A DNA stretch of 64,000 nucleotides, taken from contig VXRG01000097.1 of NCBI GenBank assembly GCA_009838625.1, forward strand, positions 1 to 64,000, in the 5' to 3' direction. The notes below the pieces were generated by a model. That model was not told where the DNA came from, made no database searches, and was given only the letters and a program-made list of their open reading frames with translations. The position numbers were made by a program, and so were the translations under genes. This DNA is from Caldilineaceae bacterium SB0664_bin_27 (GTDB lineage Bacteria > Chloroflexota > Anaerolineae > Caldilineales > Caldilineaceae). This document shows, in pieces, positions 1 to 8,281 of the stretch (position 1 is the first letter of the stretch; every line of letters begins with the position of its first letter).

Positions 1-73
1 CTCTCGTATTCTCTAGTCTTCTCTTGCCCAGCCCCAGCGGAACACCCATCCAACCATCAGTCCCCCGAGTCCC

Positions 74-209
74 CATGGACAAAGGCCCTACGAAGTTCTC
101 CGCGCCCCTCCGCGTCCTCCGCGGACAAAAAGCTGTTCTTCTCGGCCCTTCATGGACAAAGGCCTTACGAAGTTCTCCGCGCCCCTCCGCGTCCTCCGCG
201 GACAAAAAG
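74..209. repeat. 59-bp direct repeat, two copies
   Basis: Bases 74-132 and 151-209 are the same 59-bp unit with a single C/T difference, separated by 18 bases (period 77). Each unit begins with CATGGACAAAGG, contains three CTCCGCG blocks spaced 9-10 bases, and ends in GCGGACAAAAAG. The unit lies outside any convincing gene. An open frame runs through both copies but its translation is low-complexity and has no ribosome-binding site. CTCCGCG-rich elements of this style occur between genes in several bacterial phyla; that placement is from memory and not checked. Confidence 0.85.
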
Positions 210-258
210 GTGTTACTCACTCCTCTCCACTCTCTCCTCGCCTTTCCCCGCCTGAACT

Positions 259-286
259 TTGAGCACTCCACTGCCTATGTTAAAAT
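259..286 (+). promoter_or_regulatory. Putative sigma70-type promoter of the sulfatase/transporter operon
   Basis: TTGAGC (259-264) and TAAAAT (281-286) are separated by 16 bases, matching -35 and -10 hexamers at four and five of six positions. The sulfatase start lies 65 bases downstream of the -10 box, so it is well placed to drive the 351-6383 gene set. This is a sequence match only. Confidence 0.4.
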
Positions 287-350
287 GGCGCCCGACTTCC
301 TTGGCTACTTTTGCTCTCAGCAACCCGCTTCACACATGGACGTGTAGTAC

Positions 351-1805
351 ATGGACCGCCCCCACATCTTGCTGATAACCACCGACCAGCAGCGTTTCGA
401 CGCGGCCGGAAACGCCGCGCCGTCGTTCATGCGCACACCCCATTTCGACCACCTGACTCGCGAGGGAGTCGACTTCACTTCCGCATACGGTGACTGTCCG
501 GTGTGCGTTCCTTCGCGCATGTCGATCATGACCGGCAAATACGTCACCACCCACGGAATGACCGGTAACGGGCCGTCTTCGCGCGCCATCCCTGACGCCC
601 GCAACACCCTGCCGACCTGTATGAGTAATCTGGGCTACCAGACCGCCGCCATCGGCAAAATGCACTTCACACCCCAGCGCGCCCGCCACGGCTTCCAGGA
701 AATGATCCTCCCTGAGGACTACTACCGCCACATGGCCCGTCGGGGCTACGACGTCCAGCCCATGCACCACGGCCTCGGCCAGAATGAGCTCTACCCCGGC
801 ATGGCCACCGTGCCCGAAGCGCTCACCCTTACCTCCTGGACCGCCGAACAGTGCGTCGAGTACATCCGCGAACGCCGCGACCCTACCCTGCCCTTCTTCC
901 TCTGGTGCTCCTTCTCCAAGCCCCACCCACCGATCGATCCGCCAGAGCCGTACTACTCCATGTATCGCGATTGCGATATCCCGACTCCGGTCTTCGGCGA
1001 TTGGAGCGAAGGCGAGGACGTCCCCTATGCATTTCGCCTCATGCGGGAAAAGCAGTCCTTCGACCTCGTGCCGCCAGAGGTAATCCGCGAGGCACGCGCC
1101 GCCTACTACGGTGTCATCACTCAAATCGACTACAACATGGGCCGCGTTTTCGCCGCCCTGCAGGACATGGGCATCTTCGACGATACTCTCATCATCTACA
1201 CCTCCGATCATGGTGAATACCTGGGAGACCACTGCGCCGGCGGCAAGGGCTTCTTCCACGAACCCTCCGCGCACGTGCCATTTGCCTTGCGCATGCCCCA
1301 GGGTTGGGACAACCGCCAACATGGAACGCGCAACCGTTCTCTTGTCACCCTCGCCGATATTCTGCCCACCGCCGTAACAGCCGCGGGCGGCGCCCCCCCG
1401 AGCGATGTCGACGGTCTCGATCTTGTCGCCCTGGCGAGGGGTGAGATCGAGCCGCGAACCCACCTGGAATCAGCTCTCGGCGGCCCAGACAGGCCCGGCA
1501 ACTACGCAATCACCGACGGCCGCTGGAAATACATCTGGTTCCCGGTAGGCGGCAGCGAGCAGCTCTTCGATCTCGAAAACGATCCCCAGGAACTGCACAA
1601 TATCTCATCTGCTGAAGTCGCCTCACCCCACCTCGAACGACTGCGGACAGAGCTTATCGCCCGCCACCAGGCCAGAGGGTCCTCGGCAGTCGAGGAGGGA
1701 AACTGGGTTACGCTCCCTGTACCGGCCGAAACCGAAGCAGACCGGCGCAATACAAGCTGGCCAGGCTATCATACAGAGTTCTATCATATCGATGTACGCC
1801 ATTGA
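351..1805 (+). CDS. Type I sulfatase (alkaline-phosphatase superfamily)
   Basis: Hydrolyses a sulfate ester, probably on a carbohydrate; the exact substrate is not readable from sequence. The 484-residue protein begins with the superfamily metal site D12-Q-Q. It carries the sulfatase signature C52-V-P-S-R56, whose cysteine is normally converted to formylglycine, then G-K103-M-H105 and the second metal site T-S-D286-H287-G. The length is normal for the family. There is no signal peptide, so it probably acts in the cytoplasm. It sits 75 bases upstream of an Opp/Dpp-type binding protein gene on the same strand, which suggests desulfation of an imported substrate. No formylglycine-generating enzyme gene is seen in the window. 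Confidence 0.93.
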   Translation: MDRPHILLITTDQQRFDAAGNAAPSFMRTPHFDHLTREGVDFTSAYGDCPVCVPSRMSIMTGKYVTTHGMTGNGPSSRAIPDARNTLPTCMSNLGYQTAAIGKMHFTPQRARHGFQEMILPEDYYRHMARRGYDVQPMHHGLGQNELYPGMATVPEALTLTSWTAEQCVEYIRERRDPTLPFFLWCSFSKPHPPIDPPEPYYSMYRDCDIPTPVFGDWSEGEDVPYAFRLMREKQSFDLVPPEVIREARAAYYGVITQIDYNMGRVFAALQDMGIFDDTLIIYTSDHGEYLGDHCAGGKGFFHEPSAHVPFALRMPQGWDNRQHGTRNRSLVTLADILPTAVTAAGGAPPSDVDGLDLVALARGEIEPRTHLESALGGPDRPGNYAITDGRWKYIWFPVGGSEQLFDLENDPQELHNISSAEVASPHLERLRTELIARHQARGSSAVEEGNWVTLPVPAETEADRRNTSWPGYHTEFYHIDVRH

Positions 1806-1880
1806 GAGGCATTTTCCTGGCGGAGACACGAATCTTCATCACCCCCTGAGCTACTCACCAAACTGCAAAGGAGTTCTCAA

Positions 1881-3971
1881 ATGTACCGAACCCGAACGAA
1901 ACGTTTGAGCCGCACCGCTGGGACCATATGGGTCCTTCTGCTTACGCTTGCCCTGGTGCTGTCCGCCTGCGGTGGCGGACCCGAACCTGCTGCCGAAGAG
2001 CCGGCCGCAGCGGAAGAAGAAGCTGCGCAGGACAGCGATGAAGGCGCCGGCGACGCGATGATGTCCACCAAAGAGGCGCCCCAGCTGGCCGAAATGGTCG
2101 CCGCCGGCGATCTGCCTCCCCTTGAAGAACGCCTTCCCATCGATCCTCTGGTCATTGACCTTCCCTGGATCGAGGTCGGGAAATACGGAGGCACGCTGAA
2201 GCGCACGACCACCCGCAGCAATTTGCGCGACACCTCAGCCTATATGTACGGCCACTCGCCCCTGCACTGGGAAGAGGGCGGTACCGCCGTCGGCCCAGGG
2301 CTGGCCAAAGCCTGGGAAATCAATGACGACGCCTCAGAATGGACCTTCTACTTCCGCGAGGGGACCAAGTGGTCCGACGGGCATCCCTTTACCGTCGATG
2401 ACATCCTCTTCTGGTGGGAGGATATGGCTGCCAATCCCGATCATCCGATGGCAATTCCTGCTTGGACGCTCGTAGGCGGCCAGCCAATGACCGCCGAGAA
2501 GATCGACGACTATACCATTCGCTTCAAATTCGTTGCCCCTGCCCCCCTGGTCGACATCGAACTCGCAGCCTTTGTCAACGGTGGCGTCTCTGGCAATTTC
2601 GGCCCCTATCCCCGCCACTACCTCGAGCAGTTCCATCCCGAATACTCCGATGCTGCCGACTATGAGGAGTTCACTGAAAAACAGGACTGGTGGAATAACC
2701 CGGATAGGCCGGTCCTGAATGCCTGGATGCCTGTCCTGCTTGAGACGGGCAACCGCATGATCCTCGAGCGTAACCCCTACTACTATGCCGTCGACACCGC
2801 CGGTAACCAGTTGCCCTATATCGACAGGTTGGAAGTGACCTACTCCGAAAACGCCGAGGTTCTGAAGTTGCGCATCTTCAACGGCGACGTCAACTTCCAC
2901 GCCCACCCCCATCTGTCGCTGCGCGACCTGGCAGTGCTGAAGGAAAATGAGACCAAGGGCGACTATCGCGTTCTCCTTTGGGATAACGGCGCCGGCGGCG
3001 CGCCCGCCTGGGGCGTCAACTGGAACAATCCCGATGACGGCAAGCGGGCAGTAGTGCGCACAGTCCAGTATCGCCGCGCCCTGTCCCATGCCATGGATCG
3101 CGAAAGAATTCGCAAGATCACCTTCCTTGGCTTGGGAGAGGCCGCCAGCACGGGAACAATGTCTCCCAACTCCGGTCAGTTTAACCGTACCGAAAGAGGC
3201 CAGGAGATGCTGGTAGCTTGGCGCGACTCCGCCGTTACCTACGATCCCGAACTGGCCGCCAGCCTGCTCGACGAGATCGACGTAACCGACCAGGATGGTG
3301 ACGGCTTCCGCGATCTTCCCGACGGCTCGCCGCTCGAAGTACGCATCGACTTCCCGGCCGGCAATACCGCTTTCATCGAGACCGCCGAACTGATGGTTGA
3401 GGACTGGAAAGCAATCGGCCTCAACGCATTCGTTAACTCCATTCCGGGCTCACAGTTGGGCGTCATGACCACCAGCGCCACCTACGACATTCGCCTCTAT
3501 GGCGGCGGCGCACCCGACGGCCCGGACCTGCTCACCTATCCTGCTTGGCTGGTATCATACGGCAGTGGCGGGCGCTGGGCTCCCCTGTACGGGGCTTGGA
3601 TGGCCGCAGAAGGCACACCCAAAGAGGGCACCGAACTGGACCTCGACCCGCGCGATCGTACGCCTCCGCGTGAGGAGATCCCGGTCGACGATCCTATGTA
3701 CCGCATGTGGGAACTGTACAAGCAGGCCATCGCCGAGCCCGACGAAGACAAGCGCGACGAGCTCACCTTCCAGATCATCCAGATCCACATCGACGAAGGT
3801 CCATTCCTGTTGGGAGGTATCGCCGATCCACCCAACATCATCGTGGCTGGCAACATGATCCAGAACGTGCCCACGCGCGATGACCTTCCGCTCGGCGGTT
3901 GGCACGGCCCGGGCGTACTGGGCATGCCCGGCGCAATGACCTATCCGGAAGTCTACTTCGTCGCCGAATAG
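1881..3971 (+). CDS. ABC transporter substrate-binding lipoprotein, family 5 (Opp/Dpp type)
   Basis: Captures an oligopeptide, oligosaccharide or glycoside outside the membrane and delivers it to the permeases encoded next. The leader ends in a lipobox, LVLSAC with lipidated C30, and is followed by an acidic Ala/Glu linker (about 33-60) that probably tethers the protein. The mature part has the family-5 pattern, including a G-G-T-L strand near 110, the 'WTFYFREGTKWSDG' block and a long C-terminal lobe. At 696 residues it is longer than the usual 500-600. AAAGGAG at 1868-1874 precedes the ATG. Chloroflexota use this family for carbohydrates as often as for peptides, so the neighbouring sulfatase favours a sulfated glycan-derived substrate (inference). 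Confidence 0.93.
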   Translation: MYRTRTKRLSRTAGTIWVLLLTLALVLSACGGGPEPAAEEPAAAEEEAAQDSDEGAGDAMMSTKEAPQLAEMVAAGDLPPLEERLPIDPLVIDLPWIEVGKYGGTLKRTTTRSNLRDTSAYMYGHSPLHWEEGGTAVGPGLAKAWEINDDASEWTFYFREGTKWSDGHPFTVDDILFWWEDMAANPDHPMAIPAWTLVGGQPMTAEKIDDYTIRFKFVAPAPLVDIELAAFVNGGVSGNFGPYPRHYLEQFHPEYSDAADYEEFTEKQDWWNNPDRPVLNAWMPVLLETGNRMILERNPYYYAVDTAGNQLPYIDRLEVTYSENAEVLKLRIFNGDVNFHAHPHLSLRDLAVLKENETKGDYRVLLWDNGAGGAPAWGVNWNNPDDGKRAVVRTVQYRRALSHAMDRERIRKITFLGLGEAASTGTMSPNSGQFNRTERGQEMLVAWRDSAVTYDPELAASLLDEIDVTDQDGDGFRDLPDGSPLEVRIDFPAGNTAFIETAELMVEDWKAIGLNAFVNSIPGSQLGVMTTSATYDIRLYGGGAPDGPDLLTYPAWLVSYGSGGRWAPLYGAWMAAEGTPKEGTELDLDPRDRTPPREEIPVDDPMYRMWELYKQAIAEPDEDKRDELTFQIIQIHIDEGPFLLGGIADPPNIIVAGNMIQNVPTRDDLPLGGWHGPGVLGMPGAMTYPEVYFVAE

Positions 3972-4082
3972 GAAAGAACGCTTGCCAATTCAAAGTCCTT
4001 CTGCACGCGCAGCGGCTGGAGTGACATCCAATGCCTTCCGCGGCCGCTCGACAGTGAAGACCTGTCGCTCTCTGGTGAACGG

Positions 4083-4147
4083 ATTCGCTACGGTGAGCGA
4101 ATGATGGGATAGGGAGAGAGGTGGCGTTTTGGCGCCCCTCTCTCCCT
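4083..4147 (+). promoter_or_regulatory. Intercistronic stem-loops between binding protein and permease
   Basis: Bases 4112-4121 (GGGAGAGAGG) pair perfectly with 4137-4146, and A4111/T4147 extends the stem to 11 bp around a 15-base loop. A smaller hairpin, ATTCGCT 4083-4089 with AGCGAAT 4096-4102, lies just upstream. There is no U-run, so it is more likely an mRNA-stabilising or partial-termination element than a full terminator. Similar hairpins follow the three other binding-protein genes here. Confidence 0.6.
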
Positions 4148-4263
4148 CCTGCATTCGATCTATCGCCAATTCGAGTGACTGCTGGAACGCGCGAAATTCA
4201 CTCCTTTCCTGTATATTGTGATCGTGTAGGAATTCAGAGCAAGCTGCCCGACGGAGGCCGCAC

Positions 4264-5247
4264 TTGCAAGGATTTATCGTCCCTCGCTTTCTCTATATGC
4301 TTGTCACGATGTTCTTTGTCTCCATCGTGGGCTTCGTGATCATCAACCTTCCCCCTGGCTCATACTTGGATGTCTATCGCGAACAGCTGGAGGCCCAGGG
4401 GACCACGACCACTGCGAGCCAGCTGGAGACCATAGTGAATCAATACGGTCTCGATCAGCCGATCTACGTGCAGTACTGGAAGTGGGTATCTGGCTTTGTC
4501 CAGGGAGACTTCGGCCGATCGTTCGCCTACAACAAGGATGTAAGCGAGTTGATCTGGGAACGGCTGATCTTGACAATGCTGATCTCAATTACAACCCTTA
4601 TCGTCACTTGGCTGATCGCAATCCCGATCGGCATCTATTCTGCCACCCACCAGTACCAGGCCAGCGATCACTTCTTCACCACCGTCGGCATGATCGGTCT
4701 CTCTATCCCCAACTTCCTCCTTGCTCTCATCTTCATGGTCATCGCGGCCATGGTCTTCGATCAATCTGTAGGAGGGCTCTTCTCCCCAGAGTACCAGGAC
4801 GCACCCTGGGACGTCGCCAAGCTGTGGGACCTGTTGAAACACATGTGGATCCCTGTCCTGGTCGTCGGCACCTCTGGCACTGCCGGACTGGTACGGATGA
4901 TGCGCGGCAACCTGCTCGACGTTCTCAAAATCGCATACATCACCTCCGCCCGCGCCAAGGGTCTCCCTGAACGGCGAGTCATCATCGTCCACGCAGTGCG
5001 CAACGCCATCCATCCTCTTGTAATGATTCTCGGCACCAGCTTGCCGCAAATCATCTCCGGCGCTTCCATTGTGTCAATGGTACTGAGCCTGCCTACAACA
5101 GGCCCGCTCTACTTCACTGCTCTTCTCGAGCAGGACATGTATCTTGCCGGCACCTTCCTTGTATTTCTGGCTGGGCTCCTAGTTATCGGCAACTTCCTTG
5201 CCGACATCCTGCTCGTCTGGATCGACCCCCGCATCCGCTACACCTGA
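4264..5247 (+). CDS. ABC transporter permease, DppB/OppB type
   Basis: One half of the membrane channel of an Opp/Dpp-type importer. The 327-residue protein has an N-terminal membrane helix, the family region with 'LDQPIYVQYWKW', and five further hydrophobic segments. The cytoplasmic EAA-like loop 'ARAKGLPERRV' contacts the ATPase. It ends with the typical 'DILLVWIDPRIRYT'. The start is TTG, chosen because GGAGG at 4253-4257 sits six bases upstream and the N-terminus then aligns with the family. It follows the binding protein gene and is two bases from the next permease gene. No ATPase gene accompanies the pair. Confidence 0.92.
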   Translation: MQGFIVPRFLYMLVTMFFVSIVGFVIINLPPGSYLDVYREQLEAQGTTTTASQLETIVNQYGLDQPIYVQYWKWVSGFVQGDFGRSFAYNKDVSELIWERLILTMLISITTLIVTWLIAIPIGIYSATHQYQASDHFFTTVGMIGLSIPNFLLALIFMVIAAMVFDQSVGGLFSPEYQDAPWDVAKLWDLLKHMWIPVLVVGTSGTAGLVRMMRGNLLDVLKIAYITSARAKGLPERRVIIVHAVRNAIHPLVMILGTSLPQIISGASIVSMVLSLPTTGPLYFTALLEQDMYLAGTFLVFLAGLLVIGNFLADILLVWIDPRIRYT

Positions 5248-5249
5248 CC

Positions 5250-6383
5250 ATGGCGACTAGCGCTCCAACCATCGATCTTCAGACCGGTGAAGAGGCCCGC
5301 GAAACAGCGGCCATCTCTCCCGCCCGCCTCATCGGCCGCCGTTTCTTGCGCAACAAACTGGCTATCGCCGGCGGCGTCGTCCTGATTCTTCTCTACTTGT
5401 CGGCCCTCTTCGCGGACTTCATCGCCCCAGTCCCTTACACCGAAGTCCGCGAAGACTATGTTTTCTTGCCTCCCCAGCTGCCCCGCTTTCTAGACGAACA
5501 AGGGAATTTCCACCTGCGGCCCTTTGTCTACGGCCTCGAAAGCGAACTTGATATGGAAACATTTCGCTTTGTATATAGCGAAATCCACGAAGAAAAATAT
5601 CCGATAAAGTTCTTTGTGGAGGGCTACGAATACAAACTCTTTGGACTCATCCCATTTAACCGGCACCTCTACGGGGTCGACGAGCCCGGCGTTTTCTATC
5701 TGCTGGGCAGCGACGATCTCGGCCACGACATGGTGGCCCGCGTCTTCAAGGGAGCAAGGATATCTCTGACGATCGGACTGGTTGGCGTCATCCTGACCAT
5801 CATCTTCGGCGCCACCCTCGGTACGATCTCCGGCTTCTACGGGGGCGCCCTGGATACGATGATCCAGCGCGTCATCGAATTTCTGATGTCTTTTCCTGCC
5901 ATCCCCCTGTGGGCGGCGCTCGCCGCAGCCATGCCGCCAAACTGGTCCCCCCTGCAGCGATTCTTCGCCATCTCCGTCATCCTCTCTCTGATAGAATGGA
6001 CCGGCCTGGCGCGGCAGGTCCGCGCCAAAGTGCTCTCCTTCCGCGAGATGGAATACAGCCTCGCCGCCAGGGCTGCCGGCGCCTCCGACGCCCGCATCAT
6101 CTTCCGCCACATGCTCCCAAACGCCTTCAGCCACATAATCGTCGTCGCCACACTCGCCATCCCCGGAATGATTCTCGCCGAAACCGCCCTCAGCTTTCTC
6201 GGCCTCGGCATTCAACCGCCCCAAACCAGTTGGGGCGCCCTCCTCAAACAGGCCCAACTGGTGAGCGTCCTACTCCAGCAACCCTGGCTGCTGATCCCCG
6301 CCTTCTTCGTCATCGCCGCCGTCCTCACCTTTAACTTCGTCGGCGACGGCCTGCGCGATGCCGTCGATCCCTATTCCCTGTGA
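5250..6383 (+). CDS. ABC transporter permease, DppC/OppC type, with extended periplasmic insert
   Basis: Partner permease of the preceding gene, which ends two bases upstream. The 377-residue protein has membrane helix 1 near 35-55, then an extracytoplasmic stretch of about 95 residues (55-150) rich in aromatic and charged residues. This is much longer than in the classical DppC and ends at the standard 'LGSDDLGHDM' motif. The remaining five helices and the EAA loop 'AARAAGASDARI' are normal, and it ends in 'GDGLRDAVDPYSL'. The insert may help dock the large binding protein (inference). The same long-insert form is familiar from other bacterial DppC homologues. Confidence 0.92.
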   Translation: MATSAPTIDLQTGEEARETAAISPARLIGRRFLRNKLAIAGGVVLILLYLSALFADFIAPVPYTEVREDYVFLPPQLPRFLDEQGNFHLRPFVYGLESELDMETFRFVYSEIHEEKYPIKFFVEGYEYKLFGLIPFNRHLYGVDEPGVFYLLGSDDLGHDMVARVFKGARISLTIGLVGVILTIIFGATLGTISGFYGGALDTMIQRVIEFLMSFPAIPLWAALAAAMPPNWSPLQRFFAISVILSLIEWTGLARQVRAKVLSFREMEYSLAARAAGASDARIIFRHMLPNAFSHIIVVATLAIPGMILAETALSFLGLGIQPPQTSWGALLKQAQLVSVLLQQPWLLIPAFFVIAAVLTFNFVGDGLRDAVDPYSL

Positions 6384-6503
6384 GGGAAGGCATCTGTGGC
6401 AAAATGAAGGCGAATGGTCTCCGAACCGGGATTCCGACCAGCGCCCTCTCTTTCCCATTCCGTGCATGAATCACAAACGACCCGCAAGGACGCTAAGCCA
6501 AGC

Positions 6504-8270
6504 ATGAATTTCCCAGCAAGGTCAGGTATTGCACTGTCAATCCTCATCGCCTGCATCGCATTCACTCTGGGGGCTTGCGCGTCAGCATCCACCTCTAGCG
6601 CATCGGAGTCCCTACGGTCCGACTCTGAAGCCCACGGTGAACCTGAGTCAATTGCTGGTCTGACCTTTTCCGTGTCTCCGGGGCGCTCACGAGACGCCGC
6701 TCACTTGGGTCCGCCTCCCCTTGGCGAAAACGTCGCCCCGCTGGCATCCGGACTCGCCTACATCAGGGGGCCCGAAGACCATCTCATCGTCGACGAGGAA
6801 GCATACCTGGCGATAGACGGCGACACCGAGACTATCTGGAGTTCCAAACAGCCTGCCCCCCAGTGGTATGCCATTGTCCTTGATCAGACCTACCTTGTAG
6901 ATAGAGTGGAGCTGGTAATTACTCAGTCGCCCCCTGGCCCCACGACCCATGAGATTTGGCTGGGCCACGGGTCCGGCTTGCGCACTTTCTACAGACGACT
7001 GTCCAATGTCCACACCGAAGATGGCCAGACCCTTGCCGTTGCGGTCGATCCCCCGCAATCTGTGAACGAAGTTTTGATTCTCACTCTTCAAAGTCCAAGC
7101 TGGGTCGCTTGGCGCGATTTCAGAGTATTCGGAACGCAGCCCGAAAGCTCGGCATCGGTAGGGGTGAAAACCCCATATGCAGTCACCCAAGTCGCCACCG
7201 GTCTGCAATACCCTGTCCGGGTCACGCATGCCGGCGACGGCAGCGGGCGCATCTTTGTGGTCGAGCAACCGGGACGCATCCGCATCGTCAAAGACGGCAT
7301 CACAAGGAGCGAACCCTTCCTGGACATCTCCGAACGTGTGAACTGCTGTATCGGGGAACGAGGCCTGCTCGGGCTGGCCTTTCCCCCTTCCTATCCCAGT
7401 ACTGGCCGCTTTTATGTGAGTTACACAAACGCCGTTGGAGCCACCACAATCAGCCGCATTTTCACCAGCGACGACCCCAATCGAGCGGATGAGAGCAGCG
7501 AGGAAGTCATCCTGACCCTCGACCAGCCCCACGAAAATCACAATGGAGGCCACCTGGAATTCGGTCCCCTTGACGGCCTTCTTTACATAGGCAGCGGAGA
7601 CGGCGGGCTTCCCCGCGATCCCGAAAATCGCGGGCAATCAACCGATACACTGCTGGGCAAGCTGCTTCGCATCGACGTTGAATCAGGCGAATCCCCCTAC
7701 GGGATTCCTGCCTCCAATCCCTTTGTCAACACTGACGGCTACCGGTCGGAAATCTGGGCCATGGGCCTGCGAAATCCGTGGGGATTCGCCTTTGACGAAA
7801 GGAGCGGCGATCTCTATCTGCCGGACACCGGCAACTTCAAACGCGAGGAAGTGAACTATCAGCCAGCAGGCAGTCGCGGCGGACGCAACTATGGCTGGCC
7901 CGTCATGGAGGGAAGCATCTGCTTCGAACACGATATTCTCGCCTGCAGCGCACAGGGCCTTACCCTGCCCGTGGCCGACTACGATCAAACGCATGGATGC
8001 GCAATCGTCGGAGGAGCAGTCTACACCGGCGTCGCCTACGCCGACTTGCTTGGCGAATTCATCGTCGCCGACTACTGCACCGGTCGGATCTGGGGCATAA
8101 GTCAGCTTGAAAGAGTCGGCGCGCCTGCCGGCCAAATCAGTTGGCGCAGCGCCCGGTTGGCTTCAGCCGGAATGCCCGTAAGCAGCGTGGGAAGCGACGA
8201 AGAAGGCAACGTCTATTTCACCGGCCACGCCCCGGACTCGGGCATCCTTTTCATCCTCTCCGAGCGATAG
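6504..8270 (+). CDS. Lipoprotein with discoidin-like domain and PQQ-sugar-dehydrogenase-like propeller
   Basis: Probably a cell-surface protein binding or oxidising sugars. Starting at 6504 gives a clean lipoprotein leader ending LGAC (C25); an in-frame start at 6414 would add 30 unhelpful residues. Residues about 45-215 resemble an F5/8 type C (discoidin) domain, with 'AIDGDTETIWSS' and 'SWVAWRDFRVFG'. About 235-588 form a glucose/sorbosone-dehydrogenase-type beta-propeller with 'HNGG', 'GSGDGG', 'GLRNPWG' and 'NYGW', which match PQQ-pocket positions of soluble sugar dehydrogenases. Six cysteines in the propeller, including adjacent Cys-Cys, recur in the paralogues. Activity is unproven; a binding role like that of Hedgehog-interacting-protein propellers is possible. 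Confidence 0.85.
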   Translation: MNFPARSGIALSILIACIAFTLGACASASTSSASESLRSDSEAHGEPESIAGLTFSVSPGRSRDAAHLGPPPLGENVAPLASGLAYIRGPEDHLIVDEEAYLAIDGDTETIWSSKQPAPQWYAIVLDQTYLVDRVELVITQSPPGPTTHEIWLGHGSGLRTFYRRLSNVHTEDGQTLAVAVDPPQSVNEVLILTLQSPSWVAWRDFRVFGTQPESSASVGVKTPYAVTQVATGLQYPVRVTHAGDGSGRIFVVEQPGRIRIVKDGITRSEPFLDISERVNCCIGERGLLGLAFPPSYPSTGRFYVSYTNAVGATTISRIFTSDDPNRADESSEEVILTLDQPHENHNGGHLEFGPLDGLLYIGSGDGGLPRDPENRGQSTDTLLGKLLRIDVESGESPYGIPASNPFVNTDGYRSEIWAMGLRNPWGFAFDERSGDLYLPDTGNFKREEVNYQPAGSRGGRNYGWPVMEGSICFEHDILACSAQGLTLPVADYDQTHGCAIVGGAVYTGVAYADLLGEFIVADYCTGRIWGISQLERVGAPAGQISWRSARLASAGMPVSSVGSDEEGNVYFTGHAPDSGILFILSER

Positions 8271-8281
8271 CTCTCGATTCA

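Noticed and set aside
24-347. 107-codon open frame at the left edge
   Set aside because: It runs through both copies of the 59-bp repeat, has no ribosome-binding site and encodes low-complexity Ser/Pro-rich sequence.
330-1463. 377-codon antisense frame opposite the first sulfatase
   Set aside because: High-GC shadow of a well-supported sulfatase gene; no motif or ribosome-binding site.
5490-6257. 255-codon antisense frame opposite the DppC-type permease
   Set aside because: Gly/Glu/Asp-rich mirror of a membrane-protein gene; typical codon-shadow composition.
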